In this document: positions 12,501 through 23,606 of the stretch, one piece after another
How positions within the stretch are numbered: the stretch's first letter is position 1
Layout of the letters: every line of letters starts with the position of its first letter
Source of the DNA: Microvelia longipes
Lineage: Eukaryota > Arthropoda > Insecta > Hemiptera > Veliidae
Direction of reading: 5' to 3'
Assembly (NCBI GenBank): GCA_018340805.1
Contig: JACMZG010001863.1
Location: 20,155,936-20,219,935 of the forward strand
Length of the DNA: 64,000 nt
The notes under the pieces: model-generated
What the model was told of the DNA's origin: nothing
What the model saw: only the letters and a program-made list of their open reading frames with translations
The model's database searches: none
Program-made: the position numbers and the translations under genes

Positions 12501-15500
12501 CTGAAGATGCCTCCCACAGTGGATGTGAAACGTCGGATTCTTTATCTACATTAACGTGGTCACCACCGGAAGACCTAAATCTTCATGACAATAACCGCGG
12601 AAGCCTACGCAGTTTATTAATTGAAGATTAGCTTTTATTCAATAAAGATTGAGCAGGCTAATTTCACCATGAAATGAACTACAAAAGGTTACAATATATC
12701 CAGTCTAAACATATTAACAATAGGCAACATAGGTTTAAGAAATGCACACATGTAGCTTGCTTGTAATCACTTAGCCATATGATAAGCACAATTAATTTTT
12801 CCTAAATATTTGATCCCTAGTATTTCTTTCAAAAAAGACCATTAAAGGTTAAAAACATAAAATGTTTTCATTAATGTTGTTTATCATTAAATAGTTTAAA
12901 ACAGCCTTTAACCACTAATAATTTATTTAATAAAAATATAGACTGACTTACACCAGACTTGCCAGATACAAGGCAGTCATGAGTGGTATGACTCATTACA
13001 CTAGTGCTGCAGTCAACAAACAGAACCTGATGTCTCACAGCAGTGTTCCACAGAGTTTCTCCTGTTTTACCATCTAGAGCCATTACACCACCCAAACAGA
13101 TCTCATTCCTCTTGAAACAAGGCACTCCTTCTCCTAAATAAACAAATAGATACTTAAATTCGATCCTTTATAGTAATAAAAGATATATAAGATACTGATA
13201 AAGAAATTTTATCAGAGAAAAATAAAAGTTACTAAAGCTTTCATATTACTTAAACTGGCATAGTAAAGAAAAACAAAAAAATATTTTCCTCTAGAAAATA
13301 CATTAACTGTCCAAAAGATTAAATCTGGTCTTGTAATTCAAGTAGGAAATAAAATATAGGAAGAAAATTTTCTTTTATTAAAATTTTAAGATCCTATGGT
13401 TCATTTCTAAAACCCGACCCAAGAAAGGCCAAAAAAACCTGAAACTGATTTTACAAGTTCCTCTTATACAATATAGGGGCCCAATCGAAATGGATTGACA
13501 ATTTTGTCAATTCTGTCTAGGGGAAAAATTATATATGCATCATAGAAGCAAACAGTCAGCATACTCTAGCTTTATTTAATACCCTCAGCTTGGCCACAGA
13601 ATTTTACTACATGGTTACACTTCAACAACCAACTTATAAAACTCCTAAACAAAGCCTTTAGAACAAACAAAATTTTTTGGATGCAACAGCTATGGAATAT
13701 GTGTAATTACTTCTTATCCAACTATTGTTTTAATATTTGAAGTTCACTAGAAGGGTCCAAAAAACAGGAGAGGGAGATTGGTCTCAGAAACTTATAATAA
13801 GCATACCAAATTAATATTTCCTTTTGACAAAGTTTAAGCAAGTTAAGCTAGTTTAAACATGGATATGGAGTATCTACAAAACTCTTGATAAAACAGAAAT
13901 ACAATGATCAAAAAGTAAAATAACAAATTAATGCTAAACAGAAATGTGTGTGACTTAAATTAAATTAGGACAACAAAAACAGTCCAGACAGCAAGACACA
14001 GTAAATTTTTATAAATACAACTTGAATAACTAAATACTCAATAAATATATAAGAAAACTAAAGAATAAATTAAATTAAAGTTAAATAAAAATAAGGAAGA
14101 TTATAAATAAAAACTTAAATAAACCAAAAATACTCACACATTAAATGAAATAAAGAAGTTTTAAAGTTAAACAAAAACAAATTCTGTAACAAAAAAATTG
14201 ATAAATTGATGAAAACAATAATAAAATCAAAATAAATAAAAGATGATCAAACATGCGAAAAATAAGTATAAAAAATTATGACTATGAACAAATAAATATA
14301 AAGAAATAAACAAGGTATAGTTGTGTAGTATAGTTATAAAGAAATAAACAAGTTTACAAAATCGTTATAGTATCTTAAAAACTTTCTCTAAAACTCTACT
14401 TACAATTTCCTACACCTATGATGTAGGAATAAGGACTCTATTTATTAGGAATAAGAACTCTTATCTTAAACCCTCTTACATTGTGTATACATTTACTCTA
14501 ATGAATTAAGTATAAACATAAATTCACTAAACTTATTTAATTTTCCTCATTTATTGTAGGATGTTAATTAAACTCCGGGATGTCACTGTAATTATCCGTT
14601 TCATGAGTATTAAGGCCTCCAAAGTGATTTTCACAAAGTTGTATATGTCTGTGTGTGTCTGTCTGTTAGCATCGTAGCTCCCAGTATATTTATGCTGGAG
14701 AGTTGAAACTTTGAACAAAAATCAGTCTACTGCTGCAATTGTGCTATTGGGAAATTTTTTTTATGACGTCATTAACCCACAATAATGACCTAGCAAAAGT
14801 TTTGAAAAATCATAAAACAGGGAAAAATGATGCAATGGGATTGAGATTAGGCATGCATAAGACTAACATATGTGTCAAGTTTCATCTCATTATCAGCATT
14901 AGTTTAATTTTTATCAAATGAATTGTGTACATTTTTTAAAAAACTGTGAAAAATCGGAAAACAATCTAATTGAGTTGGAATTTGGTACAAATATATATCA
15001 ATACGTAATAAATAATTAGACTAAGTTTTGTTTGAATGCAACAAGTATATCTATGATTTTTGTTGGATCATAAAGGTTAAGCAGCATTAAGAGTGGTCAG
15101 TGCTGTATGGGTGACGGCAGAGAATGAAATGGATGTATTAAGGACAAGAAGATATGCTGCAGTATAAATTTACCGAATTGTATACTTTGAGTATGAGCTG
15201 GTCTGAAGTAGTGAGGATGAGCGTAGTAAATCAAATGTAATTAGAAAAAGTTCTGAGGTGCCCTATATTCAATTTTTTATGTTAAACAAACTAGTCTATT
15301 ATAATTTAAATTTATGTGACGAGCAAAGCGAGTCCGAAGACATGGTGCAGAATAAATTTTGTAAATGGTATATTTTAAGGACAAGCGAAACAAGTCTGAT
15401 GAATAGATGAGCGTAGCAAATCTGATGTAATGAGAAAATGTTCCAAGGTACCACAACCCGATTGTTTTATCTTATTAAACAAAATAAGATAAAACATTAT

Positions 15501-17738
15501 TATAACTCAAGGAGGGTTTAGAGTACAGTGTACTAGTAAAAGTAAACACGTTTTAATTTATTTATAAGAACTCAATGGAATTTAATGTACAAAATAATGG
15601 AAAACATAACAACTAATGAACCAACCTGTTGAATACCCAATGATTATATCCTGTATATCATCATCATTAACATTGTTTAGAGTCATGGAGTCTTCACAAG
15701 TTAAATTAGGAAAAGTCCTGACCCAGACTCTTTCTTTATAAAATGCTGTATTTGGTATAATAACTTTCTCTTTTTTAGATACAGACAAGGTCCAAAATTT
15801 CAATCTTTCAATACTACCCGAGAAGTCATTGAACAATGATATCAATATTAACGCAAGACCTGAAATAAAACAATAGGTAAGTGATAGCTAAGTAAGTAAG
15901 CTAGCTAAGAAGGTAAACATAGAGATTTTAACCCTTGTAAAAACTTGGTCAGTTGATATATATGGCCCAAAAAATTGGATTGATTCTGCATGAGGATTTT
16001 AAGATTTACTTTAATTTTTGAAAATAATATAATGTATATATTTTTTATAACTTTATAAATAATTTATTGTTGTATCTTAAAGATGAAAGAATTCTTAAAG
16101 TAAGTTTAATTTTATTATATAATGATTGTTCAAATGTTTTAATGATGTTGCGGTACAAAGAAATAAGAGGTGCAAAATTAGGAAATAAGTAAAAACTAAT
16201 TAATGAAGTTTATATAAAATTACTGGATAAACATTTAGCCCAAAGAATATAATAGGTATAGAATGTCTGAAGGTATATAAGAGCAAGAGCATTAGACAGG
16301 TAGGTACAGTAGACTTGGTACTGGTATTTAGCAGCAGCTCTGCTGTTTTTAATGTTAGTTATATATTAACTATAATATATATATATAACATAAATAACTA
16401 AGGTTATGCTTAAGATTATGGTTATGAAAAAACAGTGCATAACATGATGTAAATATTAGACATGGTATTAAAACTGAGACAGGTAAGGACATAACCTCTT
16501 TAAAATGTAAATAGCCTCACAATCCCTTGAAATTGAATTGATATTGTTTATATTATATCTTATATTATATTATGTGGTAAAAAAAACTCCCCGCCAAGTC
16601 TTTGGTCAAAAAAGGTAGGGAAATCAAATTTTCTGTCCCACCAAGTCATGTCTGTATTGGGTGGAGATGGTCATAGGCGTTTCAAAGTGAAGTTGCAAGG
16701 TTGGCAATAGTTAAGGGCCCTATTTACATTGAGAGGCAGTTATCAGCTTCTTCTCCTTGGCAGCAAGCCAGTGGTGTGAACGAGTTTTATATTTTCTTTT
16801 GCTATATGTTGAGATATAAAACAATTCAGATGTTCAAGGAGATAAATCATAGCAGATTTTAGCAGTTGTCATAATTGCAGCAGTTTTACTTACCTGAATA
16901 GATCTAGGAGTATATAAAAGAAATGAATAAATAAATGAAACGATAAGGGCACAATATAATCAGGCACTATATCCTATATACCCTTGCAAACACTACCTCT
17001 AAGGGTGATTCACTTTTCTGGCACGCCGCCAAGGAGAAGAAGCTGATGATTGCCTCTCAATGTAAATAGGGCCCTTAACTATTGCCAACCTAGCAACTTC
17101 ACTATGAACTGCTTATGACTGTCTCCACCCAATACAAATATGACTTGGCAGGACAGAAAAGTTGATTTCCCTACTTTTTTTGAACCAAAGACTTGGCGGG
17201 GAGTTTCTTACCACATAAGTGGTTTTGGTTTCATACAGCATATCGGGGGAGTAGACTAGATTCCATCTCACTGTTTCTAGCATATTCAACTGGATTTCCT
17301 CCACATGGTTCATACAGCGTTTTTAACTATTGTACTTAATACGATCCCCGGATTTAGAATGCTGTGTGTATGTAGTAAAGCAGAGCAAACGACATGGGCC
17401 ACTCACAATGTGGTAAATAACCTCTTTTAGCATAATTTTTACAAGCCTTAAATCTAAAATTAAATAAAAATAGAGGAATACTTACAAGTAAGCAAAAACA
17501 AAGCTAATGAAAGTTTACAATAAGGGCTACATATTGAGCACTTCCTTCTACTATTAATAGCATTATTTTGTTTACATTTTCTTCTAGGAGCCATCAACGG
17601 TCTCTTAATTTCATCATCAATCCTACAGTTGTTGCGACCGTCTCGGATAAAAACTTCATCTTCAACGTCTTCGCTTCCTTCGTCCTCTTCCAGGCTGTCT
17701 TTGACAGAGGCTTTCAGACTGACGAACCCACTCATCAT
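1884..17738 (-). CDS. FAM234-like (ITFG3-like) type II membrane protein, 14 exons
   Basis: I assemble the coding exons as complement of 17486-17738, 15626-15859, 12952-13133, 11584-11767, 10873-11072, 8732-8913, 7881-7977, 7493-7679, 6687-6812, 5782-5910, 4359-4428, 3279-4207, 3062-3169 and 1884-2119. Every junction is GT-AG, all phases agree, and the total (3117 nt) is divisible by three, giving 1038 aa. A cytoplasmic acidic/basic N-terminus (1-74) leads to one membrane helix (about 75-94), then an extracellular beta-propeller-like region with FG-GAP/PQQ-like strands: NDDDIQD near 149-155, GKTGEIIWD near 230-238, DIDGDGWPD at 266-274 and DINMDKIED near 370-378. The end (QLTVYRVKLK, then a Cys pair) fits the FAM234 C-terminus as I remember it. 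The molecular role of FAM234 proteins is poorly known. Exon 12 is unusually large and repetitive. The family call is from recognition, not from a search. Confidence 0.88.
2258..2792. mobile_element. MITE-like element, copy 1 (inside FAM234-like intron 13)
   Basis: Terminal inverted repeats ATAATACTTTATATAGAAGG and its near complement bound about 535 bases. A second inverted block inside them (GATAACACGAAAG, then GTGCAACTAAGTAATGCTGCCA) faces inward from both ends. A second copy at 59006-59566 lies in the opposite orientation. There is no coding capacity, so it would be a non-autonomous DNA transposon. Superfamily unknown. Confidence 0.8.
3279..4207 (-). other. large repeat-rich exon 12 of the FAM234-like gene
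   Basis: This exon encodes residues 615-924, nearly a third of the protein. It is hydrophilic and looks disordered. It holds two related blocks, each ending in an acidic stretch plus a basic cluster (RRKKRS near 712-717, KRRKKRS near 766-772), and a third basic run near 903-908. Between these lie imperfect Met/Lys/Asp-rich repeats with the core HDRNKMA at about 788, 820, 848 and 881. Splice sites on both sides are good (TTTTTTCAG acceptor, CTC|GTAAGT donor) and the frame stays open for 309 codons, so it is coding rather than a retained intron. The repeats look like a recent expansion. Confidence 0.85.
5036..5690. repeat. dispersed repeat family R, copy in FAM234-like intron
   Basis: Shares with 14560-15240, and in reverse with 8030-8700, 23170-23350, 41540-41905 and 61130-61790, an ordered set of blocks: AATTATCCGTTTCAGG, GTGTGTGTCTGTTA, TTGTAGCTCC, a TTTATGACNTCATTA box and TTAAGAGTGGTCAGTG. 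Copies are diverged and truncated. No protein is encoded. It could be a SINE or MITE family; I cannot tell which. Confidence 0.7.
6406..6574. repeat. (TA)n microsatellite
   Basis: About 170 bases of alternating T and A with a few interruptions, inside the intron between exons 9 and 10 of the FAM234-like gene. Confidence 0.95.
8030..8700. repeat. dispersed repeat family R, reverse copy
   Basis: Reverse orientation relative to the 5.0 kb copy. It has CAGTAACTCATCCAGGCAATG, the GCACACAACTTTGT block, ACTACTCATGAGGTTTTAAA and GAAAACACAATACTTTTCCT, in the same order as the copy at 61130-61790. It lies in the intron between FAM234-like exons 6 and 7. Confidence 0.65.
12319..12596. mobile_element. 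foldback element, about 135-base arms
   Basis: A left arm (12319 to about 12449) and right arm (about 12457-12596) are near-perfect reverse complements around the centre AACTGAACTAGTTTCAGTT. The arms share CTACA...GTTTCTATCCATAATGTCC and GATGCCTCCCACAGT. It sits in the intron between FAM234-like exons 3 and 4. An ORF over the left arm (12139-12432) has no support as a gene. Confidence 0.85.
14560..15240. repeat. dispersed repeat family R, forward copy
   Basis: Close to the 5.0 kb copy: AATTATCCGTTTCATG, the GTGTGTGTCTGTCTGTTAGC block, GTAGCTCCCAGTATATTTATGCTGG, TTTATGACGTCATTA, and TTAAGAGTGGTCAGTGCTG at the far end. It lies in the intron between FAM234-like exons 2 and 3. Confidence 0.75.
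15240..15470. repeat. repeats with GAGCAAAGCGAGTC motifs
   Basis: Two imperfect units, GACGAGCAAAGCGAGTCCGA and GACAAGCGAAACAAGTCTGA, each followed by a run ending TGTAATGAGAAA and TTCNNAGGTNCC. Related GCGAGCAAAGCGAGCC words recur at 18280-18560. The core is imperfectly palindromic. Non-coding and intronic. Confidence 0.55.
16571..17217. mobile_element. foldback/MITE-like element with about 190-base arms
   Basis: TATGTGGTAA at 16571-16580 is mirrored by TTACCACATA at 17208-17217. The arms (to about 16762, and from about 17029) continue as inverted copies through CTCCCCGCCAAGTCTTTGG, CCAAGTCAT, AAGGGCCCTATTTACATTGA and AGCTTCTTCTCCTTGG. The roughly 265-base centre is unique here. It lies in the first intron of the FAM234-like gene. 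The short ORF 17113-17313 is part of the right arm and not a gene. Confidence 0.88.
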
Positions 17739-18269
17739 ATTCCCTTATTGAAATTTAATGTTCTGCTAAATTTACTTACAAGCAGTAGAAATCAAAAACA
17801 CTACCAAATTTAACGAATATTAGAGTATTCTTTATTTTATGTTTAACAAATGAACTAAATAATAAACCGTAAGTACTTAAAAAACTTAAACTTGTGATAA
17901 AATCATGGAGTTTATTGCATAGATTAGATGAGCCAAATTGATAATAAATACATCCTACAGAGTAAAATAACGTAAGGATTTCAAATCTCTAATAATATTA
18001 GGAAACTATTGAAACAATATTTCACTATAATTTTAATCCTTTTAAAATAGTTAACTTTTTAAGAAGAGAATTGTCTTTTTTTCATTTTTCCTTGGTTGGG
18101 GATAAACATAAACTCCATGAAAAGGGCTTGAAGAGTGGGGAGCTTAATTTCAAGGATACGTAAAAAAGGATGTCTACAACTACCCGCAGACCAAACTAAA
18201 CAACCCAACTACGAAGACTGTATACTAGAGTGCTTGTGTATACACTTAGGCCCTACTAATTTATTGTCT

Positions 18270-18560
18270 ATTATTATAAACATGCACACTTTTGCGAGCA
18301 AAGCGAGCCTTTTTTACTATGTACAATTTAAAACATACGCAACCTTGCGAGGGCAGTGAGCCGTAATTCAATTTCTATTATTATAAACATGTACAGTATA
18401 GCGAGCAAAGCGAACCTTTTATACATTGCAAAATTCTAAAAAATATTTAAACTAATAAGCGAAGCGAGTCCTTTTTTGAATTTATACTTTAGAATAGAAG
18501 CGTACAAATGTTTCCCTATTTACTGTATCTAGCACGCGAAGGGAGTCTATTATAAATACT
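18270..18560. repeat. GCGAGCAAAGCGAGCC repeat cluster
   Basis: At least four degenerate units of 75-90 bases. Each has a GCGA(G)C-AAAGCGA core followed by TTTTTTAC/ATNNTATNNNAAA text and a spacer like TCTATTATTATAAACATG. No coding potential. The origin is probably a tandemly repeated short mobile-element fragment. Confidence 0.6.
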
Positions 18561-18639
18561 TTAGTTAGATATATTCTTCAAACGTGAGTTCTTGATGCAA
18601 CGCATTACTATGATATACAGGCACTCTACCTTAGAATAA

Positions 18640-18757
18640 TACTAATAGCATTATTAATAGTAATACTAGTAGTATTAGTAGTTACTAGAAGTATTAGTAA
18701 TACTAATAGTATTATTTTAAGCCAAAGAGACTAATACTAATAGTATTAGTCTCTTTG
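18640..18757. repeat. TAGTATTA-rich palindromic block ending TATTAGTCTCTTTG
   Basis: Alternating ACTAATA/TATTAGT words form several overlapping inverted repeats. The last piece is CAAAGAGACTAATACTA facing TAGTATTAGTCTCTTTG, the same terminal motif that bounds the elements at 22850-23013 and 29424-30572. Confidence 0.7.
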
Positions 18758-18769
18758 TTGTAAGCACTC

Positions 18770-18890
18770 TACTTTCTTAGAAAAGGTTTGATTGAGGCTA
18801 TACAGAGCCCCTGAGTGCCCCAAAATGATGTTTCAGGACTCTCAATGTTTTGAGATAGGCTATGCCCCCTTTAGTATATATATTTCTATG
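18770..18890. repeat. short dispersed repeat ending TAGTATATATNTCTATG
   Basis: About 120 bases with AGGTTTGATTGAGGCTATACAGAG, then GATGTTTCAGG, CTCAATGT, GAGATAGGCTATGCCCCCT and TAGTATATAT. Related copies occur twice in tandem at 34098-34338 and once at 60770-60893. Confidence 0.75.
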
Positions 18891-19328
18891 CTTATAAATA
18901 AATAAATATTTAGAACAACAACAGGTTCCTGACAACAACAACAACCATTTTCCACGCGCGTAACACCTCTTGAACTTTGAACCTTGGACCCTGTTTATGT
19001 TTTGTATTGACGCAATATTTTTAGTGGATAGCGTGATTCATCGAGAAGAGATTAAAACCTGTTTGTGATAAGTTATTATTGCAATTACTTTCGAGTTGGT
19101 AAGCATATTATCTAATTATCTGTAATAATAATGAGTGCAAGGGAGCAGCCCTCCTTGGGCCTATAAATATATAAATTAAAGTGATGTAAAAATGAGGGGG
19201 TCGGCGATAGAGACAGTCTTCCGACTCCTTCCCTTTTCTATGGTTGAGACGGACCAGCTTTCCATCAAGGGGAGTCCAGTTCCACCAAGAGTTTAACCAC
19301 TATGCCCTAAGTCAGCGCCACTTGTTCT

Positions 19329-20470
19329 TACAGTCTATCGACTACTTTAAAAATCTTGATAGGCCAGTTTATATAATGTTCATGGTCATGTTTATTACGT
19401 TTTTATGTTTGTATGTATCAACTTCTTGAAAATAATAAATGATTTTTTATTTATTTAGGCACCGCCAATTCTTAAGAAAATAATCCCTGCATGAAGGTTA
19501 TTTCCCTACAGCAGTTATGGCGGTAGGAGTTGGCAGCGGCTTCACTGATGACCTTGGGGATTTTAAACTAAACAATAGACTGTACATTCACTTTATTGAT
19601 TACTTGCAATAGAGTATTTGCCTTTTTCAATTTTTTTTGCAGATTATTAAATGTGCTTAAAAATATATTAAGTTGTAAAAAAATATTTAATTTAATTTTA
19701 AATAGTCGAAATAAGCATTTAAAGAAGAGAAGAGGGGAATGGGTGAGAGAGTGGGGTGAAAACGGAACATTCTAAAGGTCGGGTCGTTTAACGTACAGAT
19801 GGGAGTTTTAGTTAGAACTATCGTTAGGTCAACAGTTGCTTACAGTTCTATAGAATGTAAGGAAGACTGAACTGAAACAATCCGCGATCCAGGTAATATA
19901 ATGCCTAAGGAATACGATGACTACAGCTGTCAGTATTATCTTGTTGACAGTATTAAATAAACTCTTATGAGTGTTGCTCTAGTGAATATTGTACTACACG
20001 GCAGTATTCTTACGTCTGACTGAAAATGTATAAATATATTTTTGGTTTTTTTCTCTCTCTTTTCTATAGACATTCTACAGTCTATCGTTTAGTTTAAAAA
20101 TCCCCAAGGTCATAAGTATTTTGGGGATTGAATCAGAGAAGCCGCTGCCAACCTCTCACTTAAAAAGAGAAAAAAAATCCCTACCACAATAAACGCTGTA
20201 GGGAAATAACCTTCTTCCTGGCAATCGTTCACTTTGTTTGTGGTTCTTCTTTTGATTACATCGTTTTGAAAACTTCTTTCAAATTAATCTTAAAAATGAT
20301 AATTTAAAATAAAACTATACAAAAGAAATGTAAAAAAAAACATCGCCAAGAAAATACGGGTAAAATAACCTGATTTGTTTACATAGTTTTTTCCTGCTCG
20401 CTTCTTGCAGGGATTTTTTTTCTTAAGAATCAGTGGTGTCTAAACTGACCTGTCAAGATTTTTAAACTAA
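19329..20470. mobile_element. nested foldback element
   Basis: Outer arms: ACAGTCTATCGACTACTTTAAAAATCTTGATAGG near 19329 is mirrored by CTGACCTGTCAAGATTTTTAAAC ending near 20470, and CCAATTCTTAAGAAAATAATCCC is mirrored by GGGATTTTTTTTCTTAAGAATC. Inner arms: 19480-19590 (AGGTTATTTCCCTACAGC, GGCAGCGGCTTC, GACCTTGGGGATTTTAAACTAAAC) face 20085-20215. The result is hairpins within hairpins with a unique centre. It encodes nothing recognisable. Confidence 0.8.
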
Positions 20471-21399
20471 AAAATTCAAATAATATTTATTCCCAAAATA
20501 TTTTTCCTTTAGGTTATTTTAGGCAAAGACAAATGCCAACTATCAGCATGCTAAATGTAAATATTCTGTAAGTTAAAATAACAAATTTATATTTTCTCCT
20601 AAAGTATAAGCTGGCTGGCTGACAAAAAACTACCCTCTTATTTTTTAAAAAACAACTTTAAATTTAAAATTTTCACTTATAGTAATTAAAAAAATATATA
20701 TAATCATTTATGACTAATACTTTTTTGAGGATATTATTAGTGTAAGGGACAATTTTGATAATAATTTTCTTTTTAATAAATATATTTAAAAGAATTATAA
20801 ATAAAACTAGAATTTAACAGTTGAATATCCTAAAACTTAAAACATAATTATAATAAAAATAATCATTAAACTAAGTGAAATAATAAAATATAATTACAAA
20901 TTTTAAATTTTAAGTATACAAAGTAAGTGGCAGAAGGTGAAGAAGAAAAACACTAAACACAAAAAAAAAAGAATTGCTAGTAAAGAAAACATCAACAAAC
21001 AACATAAAAAAATAAAAAGGAAATGAGAAACAAACCCTCTGATAAGACACCCAGCAAGCTAGAGCTCAATAATTAGCCAAAAAAATGGAATGATCAGTAC
21101 GAAAGACCTGAAAATAATAGATAATAATAGATTAGTGGTGTCGGTTATCAAGGACAATAAGATATCATTCATTTTACATTCACACAAAAAAAAATAAAAA
21201 AAGTAAACTCCTAGTAATCAAAAAGTTATTAATGCCCGTCATAATTAAGTTTGGGGCATAAACAAGAAACACAACAACAACAAGGTTTTTTGCTGTATCA
21301 TCAAAAGTATAAGTTTTTTCATTCTAATATTTTACAGGGTGTTCTTTTACTTAATGTACTTTAAGATAATGCAATAAAAAAATGGTGCAAATACTCTAT

Positions 21400-22480
21400 T
21401 AGTTGAGATAAAACATCTCTGAGTTTCTCCACTCTGAGTTTATTTAAATCTTTATTAATATCCACACCATAAGCATGCCCTAACTTCCTCTACTCATCAA
21501 ACCAATATATTTTTCTTTTTATAATCTCTAATGCTAAGAATTTGGTGAGTCTATTATCTCCAAGACTAAGAGTTTTTACAATATAATTAAAATGGAGTTT
21601 TAAATGTTTTGTAAATATGGAAGGCTGTCCAGCTTCTAGAGTTATCACATAGTTAAGAGTACTTGAAGGTAGCCAAAACATTTTTTTTAGAAAATATTTG
21701 TATAGTTTTTCTATTTTTTCAATTCTTTCAAACCCCCAAACCTGAATTTTTCTTTAAAAGATAGTTTCTGGCTAAAAAAGGAACTCCAGATATTATTGGT
21801 AGCCAACATAGCCCTTGAGATTTTTTCTACAAAGTGTTTTAGGGGAACACTGTGTGACATGGTAATCCCTAAGTATTTCTAGTGATTTACAATTTCAAAT
21901 TTTTCTTGTTTAAACCAAAACAAATCCTTCTTAGAGATTTTTCCTTTATTTCCAAAAATTATAATTTTTTGACTTTGCCAGGTTGACCAGGTTCCATGTA
22001 TTACTGTATCTCTCTATTTCTATTATCATTCTCTTGAGGGTGGGGATATCAGGGGCCATCAATATAAGGACATCTGCGTACAGCAGTATTTTAATATTTA
22101 TATTTCCTATTCAAATGCCCCCTGATAGCGCCTTCTCAAGACCATTAATGAATATAGAAAACATGAGTGGTGACAGCAAACAGCCTTGTCTAAGCCCAAA
22201 CACCGAAACAAATGGTTGTTGATACCAACATTACACCATACACATGCTTCAGTGTCTGTTAGTAATAACCTCAATATAGATATGAATTTGGATGAAACAC
22301 TTAAGGTGAAATGTCAGATTTTAAAAAATACTGAACCTCTTACCACCATATCAAATGCTGCTTTAAAGTCATTTATTAATTAAGATAAATACGTTGTGTA
22401 CGTAGTAAGTGATAAAGGGTCTAGAAGTAAAATTGATTCAAGGGTACCATAGCAGTACTTACACCTACTAGAGTATTTCT
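21400..22480 (-). pseudogene. decayed LINE reverse-transcriptase fragment
   Basis: Read on the minus strand, the conserved reverse-transcriptase core is present but broken by stops. [20 protein letters not shown] lies near 22200-22140, then LLYADVLILMAPDIPTLKRM near 22085-22025, then the typical downstream piece with SKNYNFWK near 21960. The catalytic YADD box is changed to YADV, and in-frame stops follow. No endonuclease or 3' end was identified. This is a dead non-LTR retrotransposon fragment; I cannot assign the clade with confidence. Confidence 0.8.
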
Positions 22481-22494
22481 TGAGGGAGACTTAA

Positions 22495-22541
22495 AACAAA
22501 AGCAGCAAATAATAAAAAAAAATATTTGCTGCTTTTGTTTC
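22495..22541. repeat. short hairpin
   Basis: ACAAAAGCAGCAAAT and ATTTGCTGCTTTTGT form perfect arms around an A-rich loop. A stem of this size could simply be a remnant of a foldback element. Confidence 0.7.
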
Positions 22542-22849
22542 ATATTTTTGCACATATTCTTTCTTTCTATTTTTGCACAAGTTTTATTTTTATGCATTTC
22601 ATTTTCATTTATTATCGTTTGCTTTTCTATTATTTATTTATTTATTTTGATTATTTTTTTCCACATTTCTGTATAAGTATTTTTGCCTATTTGTGCTTAT
22701 TTGTTATTTTTCTTTATTTGGCATTCCTGATGTAATTTGTTTTTTATTTTGTTTTAATAACTTATTTGTGCAGGAACTGATGATGACCTCTTGTTGAGTT
22801 GAAAGGGGTTTGCCAAGAAACTATTATTTTTTTTATGAGACTCCTTCAT

Positions 22850-23013
22850 TTCCTAGTATGACAAATTGGTCGAAAAATAATTTAATTTTTATGTAAAATT
22901 GTAATTATTACGAAAAATCAAAGCATGACCTCACCAATGTACAGTTATGGTATTACGTTACCCAGGGAATGATAAGAGTTGTTGTACCCTCCCTCTAAGT
23001 ATTAGTCTCTTTG
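22850..23013. repeat. MITE-like half-element ending TATTAGTCTCTTTG
   Basis: Contains ACAAATTGGTCGAAAAATAAT, CACCAATGTACAGTTATGGTA, AGAGTTGTTGTACCCTCCCTC and the terminus CTAAGTATTAGTCTCTTTG. The reverse complement of the same block order occurs at 30129-30270. Probably one end of a DNA-transposon-derived repeat. Confidence 0.7.
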
Positions 23014-23169
23014 TATTTAGGGGTATCAAAATGAGTGCCAATTTGAAAAGAAGTAATTTTTAGCTACTTTAGTGCTTGAGATATTGCAAATGTCATTTTG
23101 AAAAATCTAGTGGAAACTGATGCAAGTTTTTTGGGGAGTCTTTTCACTTATAATTCTAATCCACTATGA

Positions 23170-23350
23170 GGCCTATGGTTGGATACTTCAGTGGACTTAT
23201 GCCTTTGGGACCGCTCGTCCTCAGAATGGAATAATTAATGGAAGCTTAAGGTGGTATTACTACTCAGGAGGTCTTAAAAACACCTGAAACAGATAATTCT
23301 GGTGAAACCCCGGTTTCGGATCTTTTTGAAAACACAAAATTTTTACTATA
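23170..23350. repeat. dispersed repeat family R, truncated reverse copy
   Basis: Has ACTACTCAGGAGGTCTTAAAAACACCTGAAAC, then AATTCTGGTGAAACCCCGG and GAAAACACAAAATTTTTAC, in the order seen at 41820-41890 and 61670-61760. The rest of the family unit is missing. Confidence 0.65.
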
Positions 23351-23606
23351 CACATACAGTATAAATAAGGAAAATTAAAAATCATGAGTAAGGCATACTG
23401 CTTTTTTGTTTCAGACGGCACTATACTCAAAGTATATCTACTAGATTACCTTCCCTCACTGATTTTTGTGAGAATGTCAACTGACAGTGAAGCTTTATTT
23501 AAGTCCAGTTAAATCATATTATGTTTGTTAAAGGTTTTCAAAAAAATTGTTGTGGTTTGAAAAGGTTGATAACTAGATGTTTAAATTATTGTTTTCTAGA
23601 TTTCTT

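Larger units (their letters stand above)
17739..23606. other. intergenic region between the FAM234-like and zinc-finger-like genes
   Basis: No intact gene. The two neighbouring genes are divergently transcribed from its ends, so both promoters should lie inside it, but I recognise no specific core elements. It contains the GCGAGC-type repeats (18280-18560), a TATTAG-rich palindrome (18640-18760), a nested foldback element (19329-20470), a decayed LINE (21400-22480) and half of a MITE-like element (22850-23013). Confidence 0.6.
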
